Below are positions 1 through 9,189 of a stretch of DNA of 64,000 nucleotides, piece by piece. The position numbers and the translations under genes are program-made. Location of the stretch: assembly GCA_965221795.1 (NCBI GenBank), contig OZ244914.1, positions 186,001 to 250,000 on the forward strand, given 5' to 3'. This DNA is from VYFG01 sp965221795. Its GTDB lineage: Bacteria > Pseudomonadota > Gammaproteobacteria > Arenicellales > Poriferihabitantaceae. Position 1 is the stretch's first letter. The number at the start of each line of letters is the position of its first letter. The notes under the pieces were generated by a model that made no database searches, was not told the DNA's origin, and saw only the letters and a list, made by a program, of their open reading frames with translations.

Positions 1-73
1 CGGCGAAAAGAGGCCTCAACCGTCGAAGTCAGAAATGGCCTCGGAATCGAATCAGCCGTCGCAGGCCAAATCG

Positions 74-817
74 TTAATCGGACGGACAAGCCCTATGGCA
101 AATCTCTAAATACTGGCCCACCACATTCGCCAGACCGAGGTCGATAGCCTCAACCGTCAGCGCATGTCCAATGGAAACTTCCAGCACATCTCCCATTGAT
201 AGGAAATCAGGCAAATTCTGCAGGTCCAGATCATGACCAGCATTCACGCCAACTCCCAACTGAACCGCTCGTTCTTTCGCTTGGCGATACATCTCCAGAA
301 CCGTCTTTTGCAAAGGAGTGCCCCAAGAGGCGGCATAGCGCTCGGTATAGAGTTCGATCCGGTCATAGCCGCTGGTCGCAACTGCTTCGACCTGGGCAAG
401 ATCTGGGTCCAGAAACAGGGCTCCTCGAGCTCCGGCTGCCCGAATGGTTTCCAAGGCAGGGGTCAATGCATCCATCTGGGATAAAACCTGCCATCCATGA
501 TCCGAAGTCAACTGATCCGGATGGTCCGGTACCAAGGTGACCTGATCCGGTTGGACCTTGGACACCAATTCCAGAAAATCTTCTGAGGGATAGCCTTCTA
601 CATTGAACTCCACCGTATCTATCTCCGACAGAAATTCACCTAACACCCGCGCGTCATCCCGCCTGATATGACGCTCGTCCGGTCGTGGATGAACGGTAAT
701 TCCTTGCACCCCCAGGTCAATCAATTTACGAGCATAGGAGAGCACATTGGGATAATCTCTCCCACGGGAGTTTCGCAACAGCGCAATTTTGTTCAAGTTC
801 ACACTTAGCCGGGTCAT
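74..817 (-). CDS. pdxJ: Pyridoxine 5'-phosphate synthase PdxJ
   Basis: Makes pyridoxine 5'-phosphate from 1-deoxyxylulose 5-phosphate and 3-amino-2-oxopropyl phosphate, the last ring-closing step of the DXP-dependent vitamin B6 pathway (cytosolic TIM barrel). The 247-residue product starts MTRLSVNLNKIALLRNSRG and carries the family motif VHPRPDERHI near residue 43. The NLNKIALLRNSRG form is that of the Bacteroidetes/Xanthomonas-type PdxJ rather than the NIDHIATLR form of enteric bacteria. The frame stays open 14 codons further upstream, but family alignment favours the Met at 817. No acpS was seen in the 73 bases downstream. Confident on family; start is inferred from the family. Confidence 0.93.
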   Translation of the reverse strand: MTRLSVNLNKIALLRNSRGRDYPNVLSYARKLIDLGVQGITVHPRPDERHIRRDDARVLGEFLSEIDTVEFNVEGYPSEDFLELVSKVQPDQVTLVPDHPDQLTSDHGWQVLSQMDALTPALETIRAAGARGALFLDPDLAQVEAVATSGYDRIELYTERYAASWGTPLQKTVLEMYRQAKERAVQLGVGVNAGHDLDLQNLPDFLSMGDVLEVSIGHALTVEAIDLGLANVVGQYLEICHRACPSD

Positions 818-1652
818 GGGACGGGTCTCCACATTGCATGATGTCGCAGGTGATGGCAAAACGATGGGGCATGCGACCCCGGAATCGAATGGTCCTGTAC
901 TATCGAACAGGGACCGCCACTACTCCCTGTAATCATCCACATCGAAAGAGGATAAGCAGCGTAATTCCTAATGATTGGAGAATTATAAAGAAAAATCCGC
1001 CAAGACGGGGTCTGCTTCCGCCGATCATGATTGCCCTCCCCCCATATAATGTGTCGGTGACACTGGTTGGCAGAGTCGAAGGAATGCATGAAGCTGATTG
1101 CACCGAATGAAGTGAATGAACCGGAATCCATGACCGCGAAGCACAGCAAGAAGCCGGAGACGGTACTTGAGAAAGCCATGTAGGCGATGGTGAATGCCAT
1201 CAGCGCCCCGGCGGGATATCCCAACCCGGCGATAGAGAAGGTAGCGGATGAAAGCGTATCGATGACCAATCGTTGCTGAGTCCTGAAGATGGTCATCAAG
1301 CACCTGCCTACGATAGATGTGGCGAAGATACCGATGTATATGGTCGGGACCCTGGAAGACAACCGGGAGCATTGCTCCGGCTGCCTGCCGACGCCGGTGA
1401 GGGAGTCGGGCACTGGGGGGGAATGGTGCAGGAGAATGAGAAACTGAAGAAAGAGCAGACCACCCCGGGAAACGAGATCTGCAGCGGGCGCTGAACAGGG
1501 CCGGAATCGGTCCGAGGCGACGGGCGGTACACTGACTGTCCCGGCGATGAAACCGGAAAAGATCCTCTGCAGCACTTGGATTGGAAGTAAACAGAGTGGA
1601 ACTTTTTGATGCTTCCGATATTCTATAGGCATATATTTCCCATATAACTACC
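818..1652. other. Unassigned 835-bp gap, possible decayed membrane gene
   Basis: No recognisable gene. On the minus strand about 1030-1350 a reading frame is strongly hydrophobic (for example AGALMAFTIAYMAF and TIYIGIFATSIVG), as if two or three membrane helices of a former transporter remained, but there is no good start and no family could be named. Treated as a possible relic only. Confidence 0.3.
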
Positions 1653-2831
1653 ATGAAACATCCTGCCTTAAGTGTGCTTGCCGTACTCAGCATTGCGCTG
1701 GCTTTAGTGCTTGGATTTGGCCAAGTTCCCCTGCAACCAGGAGCTATGCAGCCGGCAGTGGCCGCTCAACAATCCGACCAGTCCAATCCTCTATCGGTCG
1801 CCACATTTGCCGGTGGTTGTTTCTGGTGTGTTGAATCGACGTTCGAAAAAATCGATGGGGTGACGGAAGCGATCTCGGGATATGCCGGGGGCACAACCGA
1901 AAACCCAACATACCGGACAGTCAGCAGTGGGCAAACCGGCCACACCGAAGCCGTACAAATTCACTATGACTCCACCAAAATTTCCTATTCGGAGCTGCTG
2001 CATTGGCTTTGGCGGGAGATTGATCCTACTGATGCGGGAGGACAGTTTGTGGATCGTGGCAGCATGTACCGGCCGGCCGTGTTTTACCATGACGACCAGC
2101 AAAGGCAACGGGTCGAAGAATCGTTGTCGGCCTTGGCTGCTTCCAACCGCTTTGATCGACCGCTGGTCGTTGAAGTGCTGCCCCTGGAAAAATTCTGGGA
2201 AGCAGAGGATTATCATCAGGATTACTACAAAAAAAGCGCCCTGCGTTACAAGGTCTATCGCCATGGCTCAGGTCGCGACCAGTTTCTGGATCGAGTGTGG
2301 GGCGAAGAGCGGAAAGCCGCTTACCAGCCGGATGAAGAATCGCACGAGACCAGTCAGGTCGAATCGGACCAGATCACTGGCCAACCATACACCTACATCA
2401 AGCCCAGTGATAAGGAACTCCGTGCCATGCTGACGCCCCTGCAGTATAAAGTCACCCAACACGAAGGGACCGAACGGCCCTTTCAGAATGAATACTGGGA
2501 CCACAAGGCAGAGGGCATCTATGTCGACATCACCAGCGGCGAACCATTGTTTTCGTCGGTCGACAAATATGATTCCCGCACTGGTTGGCCCAGCTTCACG
2601 CGCCCGGTCGATGGGCACTTTGTTACGGAAAAACTGGACCTCAGGCTGGGCTTGCCCAGAACTGAAGTGCGCAGTCGCTATGGGGATGCCCATCTTGGAC
2701 ATGTCTTCAAAGACGGCCCCGCCCCCACTGGCCTTCGCTACTGTATCAACTCCGCCGCCCTCAAATTCGTTCCCCGAGAAGAGATGTTGGCAAGTGGGTA
2801 CGGAGACTGGCTACGCCTTTTCAACCCATAG
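1653..2831 (+). CDS. msrAB: Exported bifunctional methionine sulfoxide reductase MsrA-MsrB
   Basis: Reduces both S- and R-methionine sulfoxide in oxidised proteins. The 392-residue product has an N-terminal signal peptide (residues 1 to about 38, ending AVAA), then an MsrA domain with catalytic GCFWC at 55-59, then an MsrB domain from about 245 with RTGWPSF, RYGDAHLGHVF and the catalytic Cys in RYCINS at about 364. The Zn-binding CxxC pairs of many MsrB enzymes are not seen. The signal peptide points to repair of envelope proteins, as with the exported fused Msr of Neisseria. It stands alone between pdxJ (divergent) and ppk2 (convergent). No strong ribosome binding site is visible; the start is set by the signal peptide. 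Confidence 0.93.
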   Translation: MKHPALSVLAVLSIALALVLGFGQVPLQPGAMQPAVAAQQSDQSNPLSVATFAGGCFWCVESTFEKIDGVTEAISGYAGGTTENPTYRTVSSGQTGHTEAVQIHYDSTKISYSELLHWLWREIDPTDAGGQFVDRGSMYRPAVFYHDDQQRQRVEESLSALAASNRFDRPLVVEVLPLEKFWEAEDYHQDYYKKSALRYKVYRHGSGRDQFLDRVWGEERKAAYQPDEESHETSQVESDQITGQPYTYIKPSDKELRAMLTPLQYKVTQHEGTERPFQNEYWDHKAEGIYVDITSGEPLFSSVDKYDSRTGWPSFTRPVDGHFVTEKLDLRLGLPRTEVRSRYGDAHLGHVFKDGPAPTGLRYCINSAALKFVPREEMLASGYGDWLRLFNP

Positions 2832-3052
2832 CCTCTGCTCCAGACTCATCCGTAGATTGAAGCCCGCAAAGGATGGAGCTCGACATGCACAAGAATCTGT
2901 CAAGGAATTCCACTGGAGCCCCGCTATCATGGGCCGCTTTGTGATGTCTCCGAAATGAGGGCACGATGCAGGTCAAGAACTGGGTCGATTGTGATCAGGA
3001 AAATGGTATGCGAGCCCCATCAACAGGGAACAGTCCCGTACCTCAAACCCAC

Positions 3053-3994
3053 TTATATCAAAGGATTTTGGCCCGGATACAAGCTGGTATCACCAATTTG
3101 CTCGCTATTACGGATCACCAGTTGGCTGGTCGTGACTAGCAGGGGGTCAGGTTTTCCTATGATGGCTTGATCTTTGCCGTCGTACTCCAGCGATGCCAAG
3201 AAGTGCGTCATGCAGGCGAGCCGAGCCCGTTTCTTGTCATTTGACTTGACGATAATCCAAGGTGCATCCGCCGTATCGGTATAGAAAAACATGGCTTCCT
3301 TGGCTTGCGTATAATCCTCCCACATGTCCAGGGACTGGATATCGACGGGTGACAGTTTCCATTGTTTCAGAGGATCGTTCTGCCTGGACTCGAATCGGAT
3401 TCGCTGCTCTTCCTGGGTCACGGAAAACCAGTACTTGTACAACCGTATCCCCGAACGGACCAGCATTCGCTCAAGCTCTGGACATTGGCGCATGAATTCC
3501 AAATATTCGATCGGCGAACAAAACCCCATCACCCTCTCTACCCCAGCGCGGTTGTACCAAGAGCGGTCGAACAGGACCATTTCTCCACTGGCCGGCAGAT
3601 GACTGATATACCGTTGAAAAAACCATTGCGTTCGTTCTGTATCTGTGGGCTTTTCCAAGGCCACCACTCTCGCACCCCGAGGATTCAGATGCTCCATGAA
3701 ACGTTTGATCGTACCCCCCTTCCCGGCGGCATCGCGGCCTTCAAAGAGAATCAGAATTTTCTGGCCAGTCTCCTTGACCCAACGCTGGACCTTGAGCAAT
3801 TCCACCTGGAGAGCTGATTTTCGCTGTTCATAATCAGCACGATTGATGCGATCAGGGTAAGGGTATGTCCCATTTTCATATGCAGTGATAGCCTCGGACC
3901 GGGCGGCCGTATCGGATAACGATGATGCATTATTTTCCAAAGTCTCATCTAAGACTGTGTCTGCGGATACTGAATTCGAAGACTTTGTTTCCAC
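3053..3994 (-). CDS. ppk2: Polyphosphate kinase 2 (PPK2 family)
   Basis: Transfers phosphate between inorganic polyphosphate and nucleotides (cytosolic, P-loop fold). From the proposed GTG start the product is 313 residues, the usual single-domain PPK2 length. Walker A lies in FEGRDAAGKGGT (about 84-95) and Walker B in VLFDRSWYNR (about 140-149), followed by the lid region. The frame is open further upstream to 4315, but those about 107 residues look nothing like the family. The GTG at 3994 leaves about 65 residues before the kinase fold; no strong ribosome binding site is seen, so the start is tentative. Whether it makes ATP or GTP cannot be told from sequence. Confidence 0.9.
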   Translation of the reverse strand: METKSSNSVSADTVLDETLENNASSLSDTAARSEAITAYENGTYPYPDRINRADYEQRKSALQVELLKVQRWVKETGQKILILFEGRDAAGKGGTIKRFMEHLNPRGARVVALEKPTDTERTQWFFQRYISHLPASGEMVLFDRSWYNRAGVERVMGFCSPIEYLEFMRQCPELERMLVRSGIRLYKYWFSVTQEEQRIRFESRQNDPLKQWKLSPVDIQSLDMWEDYTQAKEAMFFYTDTADAPWIIVKSNDKKRARLACMTHFLASLEYDGKDQAIIGKPDPLLVTTSQLVIRNSEQIGDTSLYPGQNPLI

Positions 3995-4415
3995 ACTGAA
4001 TACTCGTGTTAGACAGATTACCCACTCTACCACAGCCCCATTGAGAGACCAAATTACAGAATGATCCCATTCCGCTCTTCTCACGATGACCGTTAAACTT
4101 CCCCGTGCATGGCTTACCCGGAAGTATCCGATAGCCCCCTCCCCGAATGATGGGATATCCCTGCCATGGGGAAAACGCCTGCAAAGGCTTGTGAACTCAT
4201 CCGTTCTGACCGCATGAGGGTCATCAAAACCGTTGCCCCCGATGATCACTGAAACGCGGGCTCGGGTGGCCAGGTCGGATGGTACGGTTGCGGCGCAGCT
4301 TGGGTCGGGCGTCAAGCAAGACGATCGGATCGGTGGTCGCCGGCGACTGGATTCGTTGGTGATTCCGGAACCACCGTCGTACCTTCTCGAGTTTCAGGGA
4401 TATATGGAAATGTTC
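3995..4415. other. Unassigned gap upstream of ppk2
   Basis: About 420 bases between the proposed ppk2 start and the rlmB stop. An open frame continues from ppk2 through most of it without family resemblance. No other gene, RNA or clear hairpin was seen; it probably holds the ppk2 promoter. Confidence 0.4.
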
Positions 4416-5186
4416 TCACTTCACCTTGTCCCTTTGCCTTTTCGCTTCAAACAGAACCACACCAGCGGCAACCGAGATATTGAGGCTGGAGATGCTGCCA
4501 GCCATAGGAATCCGAATGACCATGTCACAATTTTCCCAAACCAAACGTCGGATGCCTTTTTCTTCTCCTCCCAATACCAATGCCACTGGGCCAGATAAGT
4601 CCACCTCGTGGAGAGAACTCGCTGCATGGTCCGAGGTTCCAACAACCCAGACCCCTCGTTTCTTCAGTTCGACAAGGCTGCGGATCAGATTGGTCACATA
4701 ATGAATGGGAATGCAGTCCGCTGCTCCAGCAGCCACCCTCCTGGCCGTATCATTCACCGGAGCAGCACTGTCCTTGGGAAGAATGATAGCATCGATTCCA
4801 GCACATTCTGCAGTGCGAATGCATGCTCCCAGATTGTGCGGGTCCTGCACCCGGTCCAGCACCAGGAGAAATGTGGTTTCCCCCACGGTTTGCAGTAGGG
4901 CGTTCCATGTCTCTTCCCGAGTTTTCGCCCGCTCACGGCAAATCGCGACTACTCCCTGATGTCTGATACCTCCAGAGCGCTGGGCAATCTGCTTACGAGG
5001 CTTGTAATAAACCCGAATTCCGGTTTCCTCGGCAAGCTGAATCAGCGACCGCATCCGGGCGTCATGGCGTGATTCATCAATCCACAAGCAGAGAATATCC
5101 TGCGCCTGCCGACGCAGGGCCGAGTGGATCGAATGAAATCCGGTTAGGCATTTTTCAACCACGTGATTTTCGGGGCCTCTTGCCAT
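4416..5186 (-). CDS. rlmB: 23S rRNA 2'-O-methyltransferase RlmB (TrmH/SPOUT)
   Basis: Methylates the 2'-OH of G2251 in the peptidyl-transferase loop of 23S rRNA using S-adenosylmethionine. The 256-residue product has the N-terminal substrate-binding domain (about 1-95) and a SPOUT domain with the family motifs DPHNLGACIRTAEC (115-128), LVLGGEEKGIRRLV and a C-terminal SISSLNISVAAGVVLFE. The first 32 bases of the gene overlap the end of rnr, which fits the common rnr-rlmB operon in which the two genes are translationally coupled. Assignment as RlmB rather than another TrmH-like enzyme rests on this context plus length. Confidence 0.92.
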   Translation of the reverse strand: MARGPENHVVEKCLTGFHSIHSALRRQAQDILCLWIDESRHDARMRSLIQLAEETGIRVYYKPRKQIAQRSGGIRHQGVVAICRERAKTREETWNALLQTVGETTFLLVLDRVQDPHNLGACIRTAECAGIDAIILPKDSAAPVNDTARRVAAGAADCIPIHYVTNLIRSLVELKKRGVWVVGTSDHAASSLHEVDLSGPVALVLGGEEKGIRRLVWENCDMVIRIPMAGSISSLNISVAAGVVLFEAKRQRDKVK

Positions 5187-7374
5187 GTTTCCGCCGAGGA
5201 GTCTCCCCCTGAGAGGATGAAGACATCAACTCAAGATTCACCCGTACCCGGTCCAAATCCACATCAGAAACCCGGACCCGAACACGGTCGCCCAGTTTGA
5301 ACTGACGCCCATTACGCTCTCCGGTTAGGGTGTGGTACAAGGGGTCATGGGAGTAGAAGTCCCTACCGAGGGAGGAGACATGAACCAGTCCGTCGACCAG
5401 GATATGGTCCAATTGGACAAACAATCCAAACTTCGCCACATGGGACACCATGCCATCGAATGGTTCTCCCACATAGCCCTGGATATATTTTGCCTTGAGC
5501 CAGGACACAACATCTCGCACCGCTTCCTCTGCTCGCCTCTCCGTAACCGAGCAATGTGCCCCGACCTGGGCCAATGTGGTTTCTCCCGCCAGGATGCGTT
5601 TGCGTGAACCAAAAAGGATACGACGAATCAGTCGGTGGACCACCAGGTCGGGATAACGCCGGATGGGAGAAGTGAAGTGTGTATAGACCGGGTAGCCAAG
5701 AGCGAAGTGTCCCATAGGCTCGGCTGTATAATTAGCCGGATCAAGGCTACGCAAAAGAAGAGTCTGCACCACTCTATGAATCGCTGGTCGCTTTTCCGCT
5801 TGGGCCAGGACCAAACTGAAATCGGATGCGGTGGGGGCATGTTCGCCGGGCAAATGCAAACCGTTTTCCTTGAGCCATATACGCAACTGAGACAGCGCAT
5901 CCGGTTCCGGCCCCGGATGATTGCGAAAAATCCCCGCATGACCAAAGTGCTCCTGAAGCAGCTCGCCGGCACAGACATTGGCGGCCAGCATGCACTCTTC
6001 AATGATCTGGTGCGCCACATTGCGTTCCCGTACGGTAATATTGCGGACACGCCCACAATCATCCAAATGAATCTGGGCTTCGGGAAACTCGAACTGGATC
6101 GCACCCCGGCGATTTCTCTGTTTGACAAGCACCGTATAAAGTGACAGCAGACGGTCCAGTTCCTCGCAAACATGGGACCACTTTTGCTTCAACTCCCCAC
6201 TTGTATCGGAAACAATCCCCGCTACTTCATCATAAGTCAGCCTTGCCCTAGAGCGCATCAGGGCCGGATAGAATTCGTACTCCTGTATTTTTCCGGAATG
6301 ACTGATTTGCATATCGCAGACCATACAACAACGATCTTCGTCCGGACTCAACGAACAAATGCCATGAGACAGTACTTCCGGTAACATAGGCACGACCCGA
6401 TTGGGAAAATAGACCGAATTGCCTCTTTTGCGGGCTTCATGATCCAAGGGAGTATCCACTTGGACATAGTGGCTTACATCGGCGATGCACACTACCAACC
6501 GCCAGCCCCGGGAGATTCGTTCACAATACACTGCATCATCGAAATCCTGCGCATCTGCCCCGTCGATGGTGAGCACAGGCAAATCACGCAAATCTCTCCG
6601 ACTGCGGTCCATTCGGGCCAACCGCAGGCGACGATGGTCTGTGACCAGCTGTTCAGTGACGGCTTCCGGCCAGTCGGTGGGAATTTCATGATTGCGAATG
6701 GCGATTTCGGTTTCCATGCCCGCTGACAACTTATTCCCCAGAATATGTTGAATGTCACCAACCGCCCTTCGGCTCAATACCGGATGTCGGATCAATTTCA
6801 CCACCACCAGATCTCCCGGACAGGCATTGCCAAAACGACCCTCGGGGATCTCAATGATTTGGCAAAAGCGCGGATCTTTGGGTGACACCTGCCCCCGATT
6901 CCCGTCACGTCGAAAATATCCCACAATCTCCCGGCCTGGATCAATCTGGACTTCCAGTATGACTCCCTCTTCCCGGCTATCTGCCGGATGGTCTTTCCGC
7001 TGTATCAGTACCTTGTCGCCATGCAGGACTCGCAGCATCTGCATACGGGGAAGGAAAATATCTGCCTCGCCCACATCCGGACGCACAAAACCATACCCGT
7101 CGGGATGGCCGATGACCCGTCCGGTGATGATTGACTTGGGGTCAATCAAGGAAAAGCGCTGGTTTTTTCCTTCCCGAACCACGCGAAGGCGTTTCAGCCT
7201 CTCCATCCGAGCACTGGTTGCCTGATAGGCCTCCTCTCCCAACAGTCCGAAATGACGGCACAGTTGATGTATATGAACCGGTTGTTCGGCATTTGCCAGA
7301 AATCGGACAATCTGGTGCCGGGAAGGAACCAGAATTCCAGAATCGTCAGCCGAGCGAAAATCGGAATCCGTCAC
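5155..7374 (-). CDS. rnr: Ribonuclease R
   Basis: A processive 3'-5' exoribonuclease that degrades structured RNA. The 739-residue product shows an N-terminal winged-helix part (about 1-75), cold-shock OB domains (GRVIGHPDGYGFVRPD, about 88-103), the RNB catalytic domain with acidic cluster TIDGADAQDFDDAV (about 270-283), an S1 domain near 640-720 (FDGMVSHVAKFGLFVQL) and a basic Lys/Arg-rich tail. The initiation codon is GTG at 7374. Downstream rlmB overlaps it. Divergent from pntA with 257 bases between, enough for two promoters. Length is somewhat shorter than the about 810 residues of E. coli RNase R. Confidence 0.95.
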   Translation of the reverse strand: MTDSDFRSADDSGILVPSRHQIVRFLANAEQPVHIHQLCRHFGLLGEEAYQATSARMERLKRLRVVREGKNQRFSLIDPKSIITGRVIGHPDGYGFVRPDVGEADIFLPRMQMLRVLHGDKVLIQRKDHPADSREEGVILEVQIDPGREIVGYFRRDGNRGQVSPKDPRFCQIIEIPEGRFGNACPGDLVVVKLIRHPVLSRRAVGDIQHILGNKLSAGMETEIAIRNHEIPTDWPEAVTEQLVTDHRRLRLARMDRSRRDLRDLPVLTIDGADAQDFDDAVYCERISRGWRLVVCIADVSHYVQVDTPLDHEARKRGNSVYFPNRVVPMLPEVLSHGICSLSPDEDRCCMVCDMQISHSGKIQEYEFYPALMRSRARLTYDEVAGIVSDTSGELKQKWSHVCEELDRLLSLYTVLVKQRNRRGAIQFEFPEAQIHLDDCGRVRNITVRERNVAHQIIEECMLAANVCAGELLQEHFGHAGIFRNHPGPEPDALSQLRIWLKENGLHLPGEHAPTASDFSLVLAQAEKRPAIHRVVQTLLLRSLDPANYTAEPMGHFALGYPVYTHFTSPIRRYPDLVVHRLIRRILFGSRKRILAGETTLAQVGAHCSVTERRAEEAVRDVVSWLKAKYIQGYVGEPFDGMVSHVAKFGLFVQLDHILVDGLVHVSSLGRDFYSHDPLYHTLTGERNGRQFKLGDRVRVRVSDVDLDRVRVNLELMSSSSQGETPRRKHGKRPRKSRG

Positions 7375-7631
7375 CTGTTTATACTTCGTGAATATTGGTT
7401 AATACGGCTCACCTTGGTACCATTGCAACGGTCGCAAAGTTTCCGGCGAATTTCCCTACACTGCATACATGATTACTGCTATATAACGACTTTGCCTTTT
7501 TGCCAACCATGGCGCAATACAATATGATCCATCATCCGTCTCCGGACATGCACCCCGCAAACTGGGACTGTTGCCATTGAAAGACCGAGTCTCCTGTTTC
7601 CTTCTTCTCACATCCGAATGCACCCAACCCC

Positions 7632-9182
7632 ATGAAAATTGCCATCCCCAAGGAAATACAGGCGAACGAACAACGCGTCGCCTGCACACCAGACGAGACC
7701 CGAAAACTGATCAAACTTGGGCATGAAGTGCTGGTCGAGACCGATGCAGGGAAGGCTGCCGGGTTCTCCGACCGTCAATTTGTTGCAGCCGGCGCGACCA
7801 TTGTGAATGATACCTCCGAATTGTGGCAAAACGGCGAAATCATTTGCAAAGTCCGTGCTCCACAGCGGCACGAGGGATTGGGCCGAGAGGAAAGCGACAT
7901 GCTGGAAAATGGCAAGGTCCTGATCGCCATGCTGGCTCCTGCCCAGAGCGAAGAACTGCTGAAACAGATCGCGGACCGCAAGGCCACTGCGATCGCCATG
8001 GAAGCCATTCCCCGCATTTCCCGGGCACAAAAAATGGATGTTCTGTCCTCCATGGCCAATATTGCCGGCTATCGAGCCATTATTGAAGCCGGGCAACACT
8101 TTGGCCGGTTCTTTACTGGACAAATTACTGCAGCCGGAAAAGTGCCCCCGGCCAAAGTCATGGTCATCGGTGCCGGTGTGGCGGGCCTGGCCGCAATTGG
8201 AACCGCAGTCAGTCTGGGAGCCATCGTACGGGCTTTTGATACCCGCCCGGAGGTCAAGGAACAGATTGAAAGTATGAATGCCGAATTTCTGGAACTTGAT
8301 TTCGAAGAGGACGGTAGTGGCGAAGGAGGGTATGCCAAGGTCATGAGCGAAGAATTCATCCGGGCCGAAATGGCACTGTTCGCTGCGCAGGCCCAAGAGG
8401 TGGACATCATTGTTACCACTGCCCTGATCCCTGGGAAACCAGCGCCCAAGCTGATCACCCGGGAAATGGTGGAATCGATGAAAACCGGCAGCGTGATCGT
8501 AGACCTGGCAGCGGAACAGGGAGGGAATTGTGCACTCACAGAACCGGAAAGGGTGGCCCACCACCATGGGGTAACAATCGTCGGATATACCGACTTTCCC
8601 AGCCGCATGGCCTCCCAGTCCAGCCAGTTATACGCCACCAACCTGCGCCATCTGCTCACGGACCTGACACCGGAAAAGGATGGTGTGCTGCACATGGATA
8701 TGGAAGATGAAGTCATTCGCAGTGCGACAGTGGTCAAGGATGGCGAGATCACCTGGCCACCGCCCCCGGTCAAACTATCGGCGGTCGCTGCCAAGCCCCG
8801 GCCGAAGCCGGCAGAACCGGTAGTGGAAAAACCCAGAAACCGAGTCCTGGGCACCATAATAGGAATGGGTGTGGTCGGGCTTGCGATCCTGTCCATGGGT
8901 TCAGTCGCACCGGCAAGCTTCATGAATCACTTCATCGTATTCGTGCTGGCTTGCTTTGTGGGCTGGCAGGTAATCTGGAATGTGACTCCCGCTCTGCATA
9001 CGCCATTGATGAGTGTGACCAATGCCATCAGTGGTATCATCGTCATTGGTGCCCTGCTACAGGTCGCATCACCAGGAATCATCGGGGTCGTTCTGGCGGT
9101 CATCGCCGTCACGATTGCCTCCATCAACATCGCTGGTGGCTTTCTGGTCACCCAAAGGATGCTGAAAATGTTCCAGAAATAA
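7632..9182 (+). CDS. pntA: NAD(P) transhydrogenase alpha subunit PntA
   Basis: Together with PntB couples hydride transfer between NADH and NADP+ to inward proton movement at the inner membrane. The 516-residue product begins MKIAIPKEIQANEQRVACTP, with two lobes of the NAD-binding dI domain (Rossmann GAGVAGLAAIGTA near 178-190), a Pro/Lys-rich linker around 380-400, and four hydrophobic helices in the last 110 residues. This is the E. coli-type arrangement in which dI and part of the membrane domain are one chain. pntB follows after seven bases. Confidence 0.97.
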   Translation: MKIAIPKEIQANEQRVACTPDETRKLIKLGHEVLVETDAGKAAGFSDRQFVAAGATIVNDTSELWQNGEIICKVRAPQRHEGLGREESDMLENGKVLIAMLAPAQSEELLKQIADRKATAIAMEAIPRISRAQKMDVLSSMANIAGYRAIIEAGQHFGRFFTGQITAAGKVPPAKVMVIGAGVAGLAAIGTAVSLGAIVRAFDTRPEVKEQIESMNAEFLELDFEEDGSGEGGYAKVMSEEFIRAEMALFAAQAQEVDIIVTTALIPGKPAPKLITREMVESMKTGSVIVDLAAEQGGNCALTEPERVAHHHGVTIVGYTDFPSRMASQSSQLYATNLRHLLTDLTPEKDGVLHMDMEDEVIRSATVVKDGEITWPPPPVKLSAVAAKPRPKPAEPVVEKPRNRVLGTIIGMGVVGLAILSMGSVAPASFMNHFIVFVLACFVGWQVIWNVTPALHTPLMSVTNAISGIIVIGALLQVASPGIIGVVLAVIAVTIASINIAGGFLVTQRMLKMFQK

Positions 9183-9189
9183 GGGAAAA

